Assembly: GCA_947062675.1 (NCBI GenBank)
Contig: CAMSQM010000005.1
Span: forward strand, 26,031 to 90,030
DNA length: 64,000 nucleotides
DNA from: an uncultured Roseburia sp.
GTDB lineage: Bacteria > Bacillota > Clostridia > Lachnospirales > Lachnospiraceae
Direction: 5' to 3'
The notes beneath the pieces were generated by a model. That model worked only from the letters and a program-made list of their open reading frames with translations. It had not been told where the DNA came from and ran no database searches. Position 1 is the stretch's first letter. Each line of letters begins with the position of its first letter. Position numbers and translations under genes: made by a program. This document shows, one piece after another, positions 53,427 through 62,213 of this stretch.

Positions 53427-54589
53427 TTTTGCACCTCCAGATCATAGAATTTTTTCTTTTTCCCCCCATACCCGTCCAGAAACTTCTTTATTTCTTTTAC
53501 TATTGTCTGCGCCACGTTTTTCCCTTCGTATGGATTCCCGTATTCTCTGCACTTCAGCCGGAATGCGGTATCCGTCACCTTTGCAAATCCTGTTTCAATT
53601 TCCTGCGTGGAATACCCGCAATCGACAACCGTCTGCGCCCTGACCCTTCCCCGCTGCCTGTCTCCTATATTCAGCGTCGGCACGTGAAAAGACGGGGCCT
53701 CGATTATTCCGCTGGACGAATTTCCCATCACAAACTCACAATGCTTTACCGCACTTAAATACCCCTTCTGCCCCATAGACACAAATGAATCTGCATTCTG
53801 ACTGCATTTTACGTACTGTTCTATCAATTCATTGATACTTCTGCCATCCGGATCCGCATTGGCCCCGGTAAAAATATAGTGATATTCCCTATGCTGACTG
53901 ATCACTTTCAGCAGATTTTCAAACTGTCCTTTTGCCGTATGATTTTCAAGCGTCACAGGATGGTAAGTCACCATAACGTAAGGTTTTCCAAATACAGCGC
54001 CAAACGTATCGCAGAGCTCTTTTCTGTCATAGAGTTCCATGTTCTTAATATTTTCCACTCCGGGTGCACCTGCGCAGAATACCCGGTCCGGCTGCTCCCC
54101 CATCTGTATCACCCTGTCTGCATATGTTCTGGTGCTGGTAAAATGAAGTTCACTCATTTTTGTTATGGAATGGCGGATCGCATCGTCGATCAGCCCTTCC
54201 GTCAGCTCTCCTCCGTGAATATGTGCAATCGGAATGCAGAAAATCATTGCCGCGACTGCCGCCATCTGTATCTCATACCGGTCGCCCAGGAGCACCAGAA
54301 TATCCGGCTTCTGTTTTGAGAAGAGTTCCGCAAATCCCTTTAGCTCCGTACCCATGGAAGCACATACACTGCCAGCGGTATCCGACGTCAGCTGCATATC
54401 TATTTTATGATCAATCCGGAATCCATCTTTAACAATTTCACGCCATGTGCACCCATACTGCGCCGACAGGTGCATTCCCGTCACAATCAGGCATAATTCT
54501 GCTTCCGGATCATCACGGATTTCTTCCATAACCGGCCGGAGCAGCCCGTATTCAGCGCGCGTTCCCGTGACAACACCTATTTTTTTCAT
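53423..54589 (-). CDS. legG: NDP-sugar 2-epimerase/hydrolase of legionaminic acid synthesis
   Basis: 388 residues. NeuC/WecB-type GT-B fold: VVTGTRAEYGLLRPVMEE, VLLGDRYEIQMAAVAAM, PIAHIHGGELTEGLIDDAIRH, VMVTYHPVTLENH, EFVMGNSSSGIIEAPSF and TLNIGDRQRGRVRA. The enzyme releases the nucleotide and inverts C2, giving the 2,4-diacetamido-mannose-type hexose used by LegI. GAGGAG precedes the ATG. It is the first gene of the minus-strand operon running through the formyltransferase, deacetylase, ptmE and legB. Distinguishing LegG from NeuC rests on the surrounding legB/legC/ptmE genes. Confidence 0.9.
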   Translation of the reverse strand: MKKIGVVTGTRAEYGLLRPVMEEIRDDPEAELCLIVTGMHLSAQYGCTWREIVKDGFRIDHKIDMQLTSDTAGSVCASMGTELKGFAELFSKQKPDILVLLGDRYEIQMAAVAAMIFCIPIAHIHGGELTEGLIDDAIRHSITKMSELHFTSTRTYADRVIQMGEQPDRVFCAGAPGVENIKNMELYDRKELCDTFGAVFGKPYVMVTYHPVTLENHTAKGQFENLLKVISQHREYHYIFTGANADPDGRSINELIEQYVKCSQNADSFVSMGQKGYLSAVKHCEFVMGNSSSGIIEAPSFHVPTLNIGDRQRGRVRAQTVVDCGYSTQEIETGFAKVTDTAFRLKCREYGNPYEGKNVAQTIVKEIKKFLDGYGGKKKKFYDLEVQK

Positions 54590-54808
54590 CTGTCTGTCTC
54601 CTCTTTACTTTGCACTGATTTGTCTGTAATAAAGATTTTATCTCATATTATTAAAAGATTATACTTAAAGACATCATTTCCATGAAAAAGAAGTTATTAA
54701 TCAGCACAAAACTTACCTGAAAATATAGATAAGTACCTTATATTATGATAAAGTAAATATAGTCTTTAAAGATTTCTTTAAAACCGATTCATGGAGGAAA
54801 ACAGAACG
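54590..54808. promoter_or_regulatory. AT-rich divergent promoter region between legG and a radical SAM gene
   Basis: About 220 bases of very A+T-rich DNA between divergent operons. TATAAT-like hexamers are present on both strands (for example near 54655 on the minus strand), but none has a clear -35 at proper spacing. No GCCGATA-type box is present. Both operons presumably start here. Confidence 0.4.
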
Positions 54809-56206
54809 ATGAAAATACTAATGGTCGTGTATGACAATGACTCTTATATCTCATGGTTTCCACAAGGCCTTGCATATCTCGCCTCAGCGGCGCGGAATGC
54901 GGGACATGAGGTCAGTGTTTACCAGCAGGATATTTATCACTGGCCGGACAGTCATCTGACAGACTATCTGGACTCGAACGCTTTTGATGTGGTTGAAGTG
55001 AGCACCATCGGAGGTTACTATCAATACCACAAGCTGCTGAGCCTGTCTGAGGCAATCAATGCCTCCCGCCGCCGCTCACATTTCCGGTACACCATCGGCG
55101 GACATGGGCCGGCCTCAGATCCCAGGTACTTTCTCAGCATAACAGGCGCAGATGTGGTGGGAATCGGCGAGGGCGAGATTACATTCGTTGAACTCATGGA
55201 TGCTTTTGCGGGGAAGCGCTCTCTTGAGTCAGTCGATGGAATCGCTTTTTTTGATGCCGGCGGAAATTACGTGAGAACAAGAGCACGCGAATTAATAAAA
55301 AATATTGACGATATTGCCTGGCCGGCGTACGATCTGTTTGACATGACTCATTATTCCCTGCTCCGGCTCCCTAACATAAAAGGAAATGAGCGCTGTATCC
55401 CCATGCTTTCCGGGCGGGGCTGCATTTTTTCATGTAATTTCTGTTACCGGCTGGACAAAGGGTTCCGTCCCAGAAGTGCGCAGAGCATTATCGATGAAAT
55501 ACAGTTCCTGAAAAAGACTTACAACATCAGGTATATTGCTTTTTCCGATGAATTATTGATGAGCTCAAAAGAGCGCACACTGGAACTCTGCCGGGCATTT
55601 ATCGAGGCGAGGCTGGACATTAAGTGGGACTGCAATGGACGACTTAATTTCGCAGACATGGATGTGCTGGAAAAAATGAAGGAAGCCGGCTGCGTATTTA
55701 TAAATTATGGAATTGAGTCGCTGGATAACGACACACTGCGCGTCATGCACAAAGGTCTGACGCGGGATATGATTATCCGCGGTGTTGAAAATACGCTGAA
55801 AGCAGGTATCAGTCCCGGACTTAATATTATATTCGGAAACATTAACGAGCCGCTCAGCGCGCTCGACGATGCGGTGGAATTTCTGCTGAAATATGATGAT
55901 CACGCACAGCTCCGCACAATCCGGCCCGTCACGCCTTATCCCGGAAGTGAATTATTTGATTACGCCGTGGAGCAGGGACTTATAAAAGATACCGCCGATT
56001 TCTATGAAAACAAACATACTAATTCCGATCTGCTTTCCGTCAACTTTACAAAGTACACGGATGAAGAAGTATATGATGCACTCTGCCGGGCTAATATGAA
56101 ACTGATCCGGCAGTACCAGAAAGTTCAGCAGCGCCGTTTTGAACAGGTCTGTTGCGATCTCTACCAGAACCGGAATTCTGATTTTCGCGGTTTCCGCCAG
56201 AGCTGA
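54809..56206 (+). CDS. B12-binding radical SAM protein
   Basis: 465 residues from the ATG at 54809, which has GGAGG upstream; the ATG at 54791 lacks one. An N-terminal cobalamin-binding-like domain covers residues 1-150 (VVYDNDSYISWFPQGLAYLA, GGHGPASDPRYFL, DVVGIGEGEITFVELMDA). The radical SAM core has the cluster motif GRGCIFSCNFCYR (CX3CX2C) near residue 205 and then FSDELLMSSKERT and FINYGIESLDNDTLR. Such enzymes methylate unactivated carbons or rearrange sugars. The gene is 85 bases upstream of legI in the same direction, so it may alter the nonulosonate or another glycan sugar. Reaction unknown. Confidence 0.85.
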   Translation: MKILMVVYDNDSYISWFPQGLAYLASAARNAGHEVSVYQQDIYHWPDSHLTDYLDSNAFDVVEVSTIGGYYQYHKLLSLSEAINASRRRSHFRYTIGGHGPASDPRYFLSITGADVVGIGEGEITFVELMDAFAGKRSLESVDGIAFFDAGGNYVRTRARELIKNIDDIAWPAYDLFDMTHYSLLRLPNIKGNERCIPMLSGRGCIFSCNFCYRLDKGFRPRSAQSIIDEIQFLKKTYNIRYIAFSDELLMSSKERTLELCRAFIEARLDIKWDCNGRLNFADMDVLEKMKEAGCVFINYGIESLDNDTLRVMHKGLTRDMIIRGVENTLKAGISPGLNIIFGNINEPLSALDDAVEFLLKYDDHAQLRTIRPVTPYPGSELFDYAVEQGLIKDTADFYENKHTNSDLLSVNFTKYTDEEVYDALCRANMKLIRQYQKVQQRRFEQVCCDLYQNRNSDFRGFRQS

Positions 56207-56290
56207 AAGAAAAACGTCCTCTACCAAATACTTTTGTTTTGTCGTATAATAGATGGAGCGGTATGCCACAGCATCCCGGAAAGGAGAGAC

Positions 56291-57337
56291 ATGCATTTTA
56301 ATCACTCATTACAAATCGATGAAAAAGTAATTACCGATACCTCCCCCGTCTATATCATTGGAGAGGCGGGTGTCAACCACAATGGAAATATGGAGAGTGC
56401 AGTAAAGCTGATCGACGCAGCCTGCGATGCGGGCGTGGATGCAGTTAAATTCCAGATGTTCCGGACTCAGGATATTATCCTGAAAAATATCGACAAAGCT
56501 CCCTACCAGAAACAGACCACCGACGCGTCGCAGTCCCAGTACGACATGCTCAGAAGTCTTGAGCTTGGCTTACAGGAGCACCGGTATTTACAGCAGTACT
56601 GCCGGAATAAGGGGATCACATTCCTGTCAACCCCCTTTGAAAAAAAGAGTCTTGAGGATCTCGCGGCGTTAGATGTTCCCGCAGTCAAAGTCGCTGCGAC
56701 CGATGTCACAAATATTCAGTATTTAAGGCAGATTGCGGCACTGGGAAAACCTGTGATCCTGTCCGCCGGTATGTGTTATCTGGAAGAAATCCGCAAAGCA
56801 CTGGAAGCCATTTATCCGATTAACAGAAATGTCATCCTGCTGCAGTGCACCGCAAATTACCCGCTGGATGACGGGGAAGTGAATTTAAACGTGATAGATT
56901 CGCTGAAACAGGAATTTGATATCTTAGTCGGATATTCCGATCACTCCAGAGGCATCGGAGCCGCCCCGTACGCGGTCGCAAAAGGCGCAAGATTAATCGA
57001 AAAACATTTCACACTTGATCAAAACGCCGATGGACCGGATCACAAAGCCTCCGTAACACCGGAAGAGCTGAAAAACCTGGTAAATACTATCAGACAGGTT
57101 GAATGTTATCTCGGTTCTTCTGTAAAAGTACCGACGTTTTCCGAACAGTTCACACGCCGTTCTCTGCAGAAATGCTTCGTCGCCGCAAAGCCGATCAGGA
57201 AAGGCGATATTTTTACAAAAGAAAATATTGTTGCAAAGAGAACGAACGGGCGCGGCATTTCGGCACTGTACTATGATGATCTTCTTGGAAGACATTCCGG
57301 AAAAGATTTCGCAGTGGACGATGTCATTGAGCTATAA
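56291..57337 (+). CDS. legI: Legionaminic acid synthase (NeuB family)
   Basis: 348 residues from the ATG at 56291 with AAGGAGAG just upstream. NeuB TIM barrel: YIIGEAGVNHNGNMESAVKL, VDAVKFQMFRTQDII, FLSTPFEKKSLEDLAAL, VKVAATDVTNIQYLR, LLQCTANYPLDDGEVNL, VGYSDHSRGIGAAPYAVAKG and EKHFTLDQNADGPDH. A SAF domain lies at about 280-348 (RRSLQKCFVAAKPIRKGDIF). The QCTANYP and DGPDHKAS features separate it from PseI. It condenses the LegG product with PEP. It is transcribed away from the other leg genes, with the radical SAM gene. Confidence 0.9.
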   Translation: MHFNHSLQIDEKVITDTSPVYIIGEAGVNHNGNMESAVKLIDAACDAGVDAVKFQMFRTQDIILKNIDKAPYQKQTTDASQSQYDMLRSLELGLQEHRYLQQYCRNKGITFLSTPFEKKSLEDLAALDVPAVKVAATDVTNIQYLRQIAALGKPVILSAGMCYLEEIRKALEAIYPINRNVILLQCTANYPLDDGEVNLNVIDSLKQEFDILVGYSDHSRGIGAAPYAVAKGARLIEKHFTLDQNADGPDHKASVTPEELKNLVNTIRQVECYLGSSVKVPTFSEQFTRRSLQKCFVAAKPIRKGDIFTKENIVAKRTNGRGISALYYDDLLGRHSGKDFAVDDVIEL

Positions 57338-57352
57338 GCGGTATCTGAACAT

Positions 57353-57399
57353 AAAAAAGCTGCCAGAAGCCATTTTCATGCTCTGGCAGCCCTTTTTTT
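57353..57399. terminator. Bidirectional intrinsic terminator
   Basis: GCTGCCAGA (57359-57367) / TCTGGCAGC (57382-57390), preceded by six A and followed by seven T, between convergent legI and the methyltransferase gene. Confidence 0.88.
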
Positions 57400-57408
57400 C
57401 CTGATCAG

Positions 57409-58254
57409 TCAGTTCTTTACCGCACACATCAGCAGCGTATCACACATTCCTGCTGCTTCAAGAAGTCTCTGATATTCTTCCCTCATTGTTCCGGAATTCA
57501 GTTCCTCCCATTTCCGGTGTCCTCCCGGCTTCCCTTCCGTCAGCCAGTACAGGTGGTTGGACAACGGATATCTCTGTATCTGCCTGTTCCACACAATCTG
57601 AAATCCGGCCTCCTTCATCAACAGCTCAAGACTGCGGGAAGTATATAAAAACACATGGCAGCTCCAGTATGTAAAATCCGCAAATGCCCTGCAGCCATAT
57701 TTTTTCAGAAGAATATCCGCGGCATTTGGTGTTTCTATTATCAGTTTTCCTCCCGGAACAAGTTTTTCCCGTATCTTTTCGAGAATCTCCAGCGGCTCCG
57801 TCAGATGTTCTATAACGTGAAACATCGTGACCATGTCAAACGGCCCTTCCTGTTCCTCGATATGAGCTTTCATACAGATACTTTCTTTTTCAAGAAAGTT
57901 CCGGGCCGCTGCCTCCAGCTCAACGCCGGACACCGATTTTGCATAGTTCTTTGCCAGCCTTAAAAAACCTCCCCAGCCACATCCGAAATCCAGTAAGTTC
58001 TTCTCTCTGTAGTCTTCTGAAAAGAACTGTGCGCGGCGGATGTCATCTGTCATCGCAGTCGCATCGCTCAGCACCCGGATATCTGCACTCTGGTGCATTC
58101 CTGAATTTTCATAAAATCCGTCTGCAATCTGCGAAAAATCCGAAAGCTGTGCCCCGCCACAGTTTTCACACTCCAGCACATCAATATCCGCCCTGTCCCT
58201 TGTTCCATGATGAATCAGCCGAAACTGTTCATTTCCACACACAATACATCTCAT
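57409..58254 (-). CDS. SAM methyltransferase with N-terminal zinc-ribbon-like motif
   Basis: 281 residues. A CxxC pair at each end of residues 3-35 (CIVCGNEQF, LECENCGGAQL) suggests a small zinc knuckle. The methyltransferase core has NLLDFGCGWGGFLRLAKNY near residue 90, VSGVELEAAARNFL, FDMVTMFHVIEHL and KLVPGGKLIIETPN. This build is common for nucleotide-sugar C- or O-methyltransferases in glycan loci. GGAGAGGA precedes the ATG. It is the last gene of the operon that starts with the TIM-barrel gene at 61239. Substrate unknown. Confidence 0.87.
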   Translation of the reverse strand: MRCIVCGNEQFRLIHHGTRDRADIDVLECENCGGAQLSDFSQIADGFYENSGMHQSADIRVLSDATAMTDDIRRAQFFSEDYREKNLLDFGCGWGGFLRLAKNYAKSVSGVELEAAARNFLEKESICMKAHIEEQEGPFDMVTMFHVIEHLTEPLEILEKIREKLVPGGKLIIETPNAADILLKKYGCRAFADFTYWSCHVFLYTSRSLELLMKEAGFQIVWNRQIQRYPLSNHLYWLTEGKPGGHRKWEELNSGTMREEYQRLLEAAGMCDTLLMCAVKN

Positions 58255-58281
58255 TTTATCAGCTTATCCTCTCCGGGCAGT

Positions 58282-59697
58282 CTATACAACCTGCCGCAAT
58301 GCCCGCACTACCCTGTCCACCTCTTCCTCGTTTATCATGTAGGAAGTGGGAAGATTAAATCCTCTCTCTGCCAGCTCTGTACTGACCCTGTTGGAAAATG
58401 TATATTTCCGGTATATCTCCATTTCACTGAGGGGAATAAAAAATGGTCTCGCGTCAATGTTCATTTCTGTCATCGCATTCATGCATGCATCCCGCTTTTC
58501 TTTTTCTACACAGACCGTGACAAGCCATGTAACTTTTTCCCGCTTCCTCAGGTCATTCCGCTGCATCTCAATACCATCAATCCCCGCAATTTTTTTCCGA
58601 TAGCTCTCCTCCAGATTACTCCGCCATGCAAGCGTCTGATCGATATTTTCCAGCTGTGCGACGCCGATCGCAGCCTGCAGATTGGTCATCCGGTAATTGT
58701 ATCCGATTACTTCATGATAATATTTTCTCGCTTTGCTCATTCCATGATCACGGTAAAGGCGTAACTTTTCTTCCAGCTCCTTATTCCGCGTCAGGCACAT
58801 TCCACCCTCACCGGTTGTGATAATCTTATTGCCAAAAAAAGAAAAACAGCTGATATCTCCGAAACTTCCCACTTTTCTGCCGTCATATCTGGCTCCATGC
58901 GCCTCCGCGCAATCCTCAACCACATACAGTCCGTACTTCCCGGCTATCTCCATAATGCGTTCCATATCACAGGGCTGACCATAAATATGTACGGGTATAA
59001 CAGCTTTTGTTCTCTCTGTAACTGCTTTTTCAATTTCATCCGGACTGATACACCATCCGTCTTCTTCTATATCTACAATTACCGGTGTCGCGCCGGTATA
59101 AAGTACCGCGTTGATCGTTGCCGCAAATGTGATATCCGGAACAATCACCTCATCCCCCTCACCGACACCGAGCGCTGTCAGCGCCAGATGAAGCGCCGTC
59201 GTACCGTTCGATACCGCCACGCCGCATGGCATTCCGCACCACCTGGCAAAACTTGACTCAAATTCTGTCACATATCTGCCTGTACTGGAAATCCAGGTTG
59301 ATAAAAATGCATCCAGCAGATATTCCATTTCCTTTCCATTCAGCTGGGGCTGTGCAATCGGCAGTCTCATATTACTCTTATATTCGCTGAAATCTACCAC
59401 TCTGCAGTCCTGATCCACAATCGGAAGAATCCTGATATCCTCATTAAATTTTTCAAAGATTTCTTTTATGCTCTCGCCCTGGTGTGCATAGACAAACTCT
59501 TTCCGGCTGACTCCGGTGATCCCGGAATCCAGCGTCAGCCCGGACAGCAGACCGCGACGGATATCCCCGTCTGTCGCGATTCCGCAGAGCTTATCATTTT
59601 CGTCCACAATAAAAACAGTTCCTTTTACATTCAGATTAATCTTTTCCAGAGCTTCCCTGATGGTCGCCGTTTTACTGCACAAAATATTTCTATCCAT
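58282..59697 (-). CDS. CBS-domain/DegT-type aminotransferase fusion
   Basis: 471 residues from the ATG at 59697, with AGGAGG about 13 bases upstream; the longer frame would overlap legF. Residues 1-110 carry a CBS pair (KLCGIATDGDIRRGLL, IRILPIVDQDCRVVDFSEYK) closely similar in pattern to that of PtmE. Residues 118-471 are a DegT/DnrJ/EryC1/StrS aminotransferase (GVAVSNGTTALHLALTALG, VVEDCAEAHGARYDG, PLP lysine in FSFFGNKIITTGEGG), most like perosamine-synthase-type enzymes. It is a second aminotransferase beside legC and may make another 4-amino sugar, or act as an isozyme. The CBS fusion suggests the same regulation as PtmE. Confidence 0.85.
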   Translation of the reverse strand: MDRNILCSKTATIREALEKINLNVKGTVFIVDENDKLCGIATDGDIRRGLLSGLTLDSGITGVSRKEFVYAHQGESIKEIFEKFNEDIRILPIVDQDCRVVDFSEYKSNMRLPIAQPQLNGKEMEYLLDAFLSTWISSTGRYVTEFESSFARWCGMPCGVAVSNGTTALHLALTALGVGEGDEVIVPDITFAATINAVLYTGATPVIVDIEEDGWCISPDEIEKAVTERTKAVIPVHIYGQPCDMERIMEIAGKYGLYVVEDCAEAHGARYDGRKVGSFGDISCFSFFGNKIITTGEGGMCLTRNKELEEKLRLYRDHGMSKARKYYHEVIGYNYRMTNLQAAIGVAQLENIDQTLAWRSNLEESYRKKIAGIDGIEMQRNDLRKREKVTWLVTVCVEKEKRDACMNAMTEMNIDARPFFIPLSEMEIYRKYTFSNRVSTELAERGFNLPTSYMINEEEVDRVVRALRQVV

Positions 59698-59701
59698 ATT
59701 C

Positions 59702-60385
59702 TTACATGTTCCTCCTGATAAGTGTCTCAGCGATAAGAAAATCCAGGGGACTGTCGATATCAACAGACTCCTCCTGTCCCATTACATACGCGTAACAGCC
59801 TTTTCCCAGAAAACTTTTTTCCCGCACGAAACACTCTGTCTTACCCATATAAATCGCGCCGTTCAGACGATAATACGGCTTCATCTGCTGTCTGCATGCA
59901 CGTTTATATTTTTCATCCATAAAATCATCCATGCATCCGTCCTCCCGCAGAGTCCCGGACCACAGCGGTGAATGCTCACATTCACACACACTCACAACAA
60001 AATCGTAATTGTTCTCCTTAAAAAACCGGTATGCTTCCGCAATATGCCCGGCATTCCGCAACGGCGATGTGGGCTGCAGCTTACATACTTCCCCGAATTC
60101 CATACCTTCCTTCCTGAAATATTCCAGCGCATGGAGTATTGCATCGTCCGAGGAAGCCTGATCCCCCGAAAGATCATCCGGTCTGATAAACGGCACTTCC
60201 GCACCGTACTCCCGGGCGATCCCCGCAATCTCGTCACTGTCTGTTGAAACGATCACCTTCTGAAAAACACCGGCGTCCCGCGCCGCCTCTATTGTGTATG
60301 CCAGCAGAGGTTTTTCCAGCAATTGCCTGATATTTTTCTTTGGCACTCCCTTCGATCCTCCCCTGGCCGGAATAACAGCAATCAT
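59702..60385 (-). CDS. legF: CMP-legionaminic acid synthetase (NeuA family)
   Basis: 227 residues. IPARGGSKGVPKKNIRQL (CTP loop), IVSTDSDEIAGIAREYG, RPDDLSGDQASSDDAILHAL, KLQPTSPLRNAGHI and the metal site EESVDIDSPLDFLIAE are diagnostic of NeuA/LegF enzymes. It activates the nonulosonic acid with CTP for transfer. Legionaminic rather than sialic specificity follows from the neighbouring leg genes. It overlaps the TIM-barrel gene by ATGA and is 4 bases before the CBS-aminotransferase gene. It might also serve pseudaminic acid, but SpsF at 20681 is the better candidate for that. Confidence 0.9.
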   Translation of the reverse strand: MIAVIPARGGSKGVPKKNIRQLLEKPLLAYTIEAARDAGVFQKVIVSTDSDEIAGIAREYGAEVPFIRPDDLSGDQASSDDAILHALEYFRKEGMEFGEVCKLQPTSPLRNAGHIAEAYRFFKENNYDFVVSVCECEHSPLWSGTLREDGCMDDFMDEKYKRACRQQMKPYYRLNGAIYMGKTECFVREKSFLGKGCYAYVMGQEESVDIDSPLDFLIAETLIRRNM

Positions 60386-61239
60386 ATTATTTCCTCCTCT
60401 AAAAGTCTTCTGCTGGCAAGAATCTCCTCCAGACTGCCGCCTGTCTCCAGCGTAACCGGCAGATGCCTGTCAAAAATCTTCCTGTATGCATACAGTGTCG
60501 CACTATCCTCACACAGCGGTCTGTGCTGATCCGCAATTCCATCATTATGACTGATATGCAGCCATCTCACATGCGGCTCCAGCTTTCTGCACTGCTCCTG
60601 AAAATCCAGCTCCAGCGTGTACGATGTCACATGAAGATGCCCCAGATCCAGCAGGAAACGGAATGACAGCTTTTCCCGCAGCTGCAAAAATGCTTCGTAG
60701 TCTGTCAGCATAAATAAATTCTTTTTCCCGAATGCATCATAATTTTTCCGGTTAAGTACATTATTTTCCAGATACAGTTTTATCCCGTTCTCCGTACACA
60801 GTCTGTCAAGATATGTATATGCCGCACAAAACCTCTCAACAGCCTCCTCTCTCTCATAAATCACTCTGCCTGACAGTTCTCTTCCAACTTCATGCGGGAG
60901 GATCTCGGTAAAAAAACCTGCATGCACCGACAATACGGGACATCCGGCTCTTTTTAAAAAATGTATACATTTTTCATAATGCTTTATGGATGCTTCGTAT
61001 ATTTCATCATTGCAGGATGCAAGGTTGATAACAATATCTTTTTCCTGTGGCGGGAAATATGCATGGCATATATAGTTCAGATTATATTCCTGTTTCATTT
61101 GAAGCATATCATCTTCCAGCTCCGGATAAAACTCTGTTCCACCGGACAGCTCAATGTCCCGGATTCCTGCCTCCGCATACTTTTTCAGAATATTTTTCAT
61201 CCACTTTTCTCTTGTACATGCCGTTGATATACAGATCAT
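60382..61239 (-). CDS. Sugar phosphate isomerase/epimerase-like TIM-barrel protein (PtmF-like)
   Basis: 285 residues from the ATG at 61239, with GGAG 6 bases upstream. Xylose isomerase-like/AP endonuclease 2 fold: IRDIELSGGTEF, NLYCHAYFPPQ-type strand, VLSVHAGFFTEI, IKLYLENNVLNRKNY, FLLDLGHLHVT, VRWLHISHNDG and LPVTLETGGSLEEI, supplying the His, Glu and Asp metal ligands. A protein of this type (PtmF) is encoded in the Campylobacter legionaminic locus. The reaction is not established; isomerisation or epimerisation of a sugar acid is expected. It is the first gene after the promoter at 61390-61418. Confidence 0.75.
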   Translation of the reverse strand: MICISTACTREKWMKNILKKYAEAGIRDIELSGGTEFYPELEDDMLQMKQEYNLNYICHAYFPPQEKDIVINLASCNDEIYEASIKHYEKCIHFLKRAGCPVLSVHAGFFTEILPHEVGRELSGRVIYEREEAVERFCAAYTYLDRLCTENGIKLYLENNVLNRKNYDAFGKKNLFMLTDYEAFLQLREKLSFRFLLDLGHLHVTSYTLELDFQEQCRKLEPHVRWLHISHNDGIADQHRPLCEDSATLYAYRKIFDRHLPVTLETGGSLEEILASRRLLEEEII

Positions 61240-61252
61240 GTTAATCTCCATT

Positions 61253-61355
61253 CCGGAGCGTTAACGCGACGGGGCAGCTGCCATCATTCGGATTTGTGAC
61301 GCTCCGGCACAGATCCGCGTGCGAAACACCCTCACATTCGTGTGATGTTTCACAC
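61253..61355 (-). promoter_or_regulatory. Leader with two inverted repeats before the PtmF-like gene
   Basis: A tight hairpin GTGTGA/TCACAC with a 4-base loop (61340-61355), and a longer one with arms CCGGAGCGT/ACGCTCCGG (61253-61261 and 61299-61307) enclosing GCAGCTGC. The second ends just upstream of the ribosome binding site. Both lie within the roughly 140-base 5' untranslated region predicted from the promoter at 61390-61418. Confidence 0.45.
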
Positions 61356-61389
61356 TATACCCCCTTATCCTGATGCAGGGATAAGATTT

Positions 61390-61418
61390 ATTATATACTT
61401 TACGCGAAGCCGCATCAA
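61390..61418 (-). promoter_or_regulatory. Strong sigma-A-like promoter for the PtmF-like/legF operon
   Basis: TTGATG (61413-61418), exactly 17 bases, TATAAT (61390-61395) on the minus strand. The operon downstream contains the TIM-barrel gene, legF, the CBS-aminotransferase and a methyltransferase. This is the best housekeeping promoter in the window. Confidence 0.75.
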
Positions 61419-61473
61419 GGAAAATATAAACATTCTGCTTTCCAGTTTTTGTAATAGTCAGTACCTTATTTTT

Positions 61474-62130
61474 TTATACATGCATTATGTCACGCACCGG
61501 AACCCCGGCGACTCTGCTGTCTGCTTCAACATCCCGGATAATCACGCTTCCCGCCCCTGTGACAACATTTTCACCGATATGGATTCCCTGAATCACTTTT
61601 GATCCTATGCCGATATCCGCACCGGAGGCAACATGTACGCCTCCTGCCAGCTTTACATCCGGACTCAGCGTCACAAAATCGCCTATCCTCCCGTCATGAC
61701 AGACCATGCTCCCCGTATTCATAAAAACAAAATTCCCTATGATCACATTTGTAGATATTCTGGCATCCATACTGATAATACAGCCTTCTCCCATTCTCAC
61801 ATCCGCGCAGACCGCTGTGTTCCCAAGAATCAGGTTCGGAAAACATACATTCGGATTCCGGGCATATTTTTTCGCGAGCTTCCTTCTAAGTACAGGCGAA
61901 CCAACACAGATCGCAACATTTACTGTTTCTTTTACTGCCAGAAGATAATCATCATCTCCAAGATAAGCAATCTCTTCCCCGCCGACAGATATTCCCACTT
62001 CGTTTTCCGGCCTGACACAATCCACGTAACCCAGTACGTGAAATCCCTCCTGCTTTTTTCTCTGTTCCTGCAGCTGCCAGAAGATCTCCCGCATGCAGCC
62101 GCCGGAACCAGCCAAAATAATATTATCCAT
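61474..62130 (-). CDS. legH: NeuD/LegH-type acetyltransferase
   Basis: 218 residues from the ATG at 62130. The N-terminal Rossmann-like PglD domain (NIILAGSGGCMREIFWQL, VLGYVDCVRPENEVG, DDYLLAVKETVNVAICVGS) is followed by a left-handed beta-helix of hexapeptide repeats (NTAVCADVRMGEGCIISMDA, GNFVFMNTGSMVCHDGRIGDFV, GADIGIGSKVIQGIHIGENVVTGAGSVI) with the catalytic His in MVCHDGRIG. Such enzymes acetylate 4-amino sugars (PglD, LegH) or O-acetylate nonulosonates (NeuD). LegH is required for legionaminic acid and no other candidate is present, so that role is most likely. Confidence 0.8.
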   Translation of the reverse strand: MDNIILAGSGGCMREIFWQLQEQRKKQEGFHVLGYVDCVRPENEVGISVGGEEIAYLGDDDYLLAVKETVNVAICVGSPVLRRKLAKKYARNPNVCFPNLILGNTAVCADVRMGEGCIISMDARISTNVIIGNFVFMNTGSMVCHDGRIGDFVTLSPDVKLAGGVHVASGADIGIGSKVIQGIHIGENVVTGAGSVIIRDVEADSRVAGVPVRDIMHV

Positions 62131-62169
62131 TCTGTTTTTCATCCTTTCCACTGCATACCGGCAGTATAT

Positions 62170-62190
62170 GGTGTAAAATCTGGTGTAAAA
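62170..62190 (+). repeat. Paired GGTGTAAAA repeats, left of the integrase
   Basis: GGTGTAAAA at 62170-62178 and 62182-62190. The same pair in the same orientation occurs at 63869-63888. They bracket the integrase and the XRE gene and may be arm-type integrase sites. Confidence 0.55.
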
Positions 62191-62213
62191 TAATGATTCC
62201 GCGCGCCTGGTCT

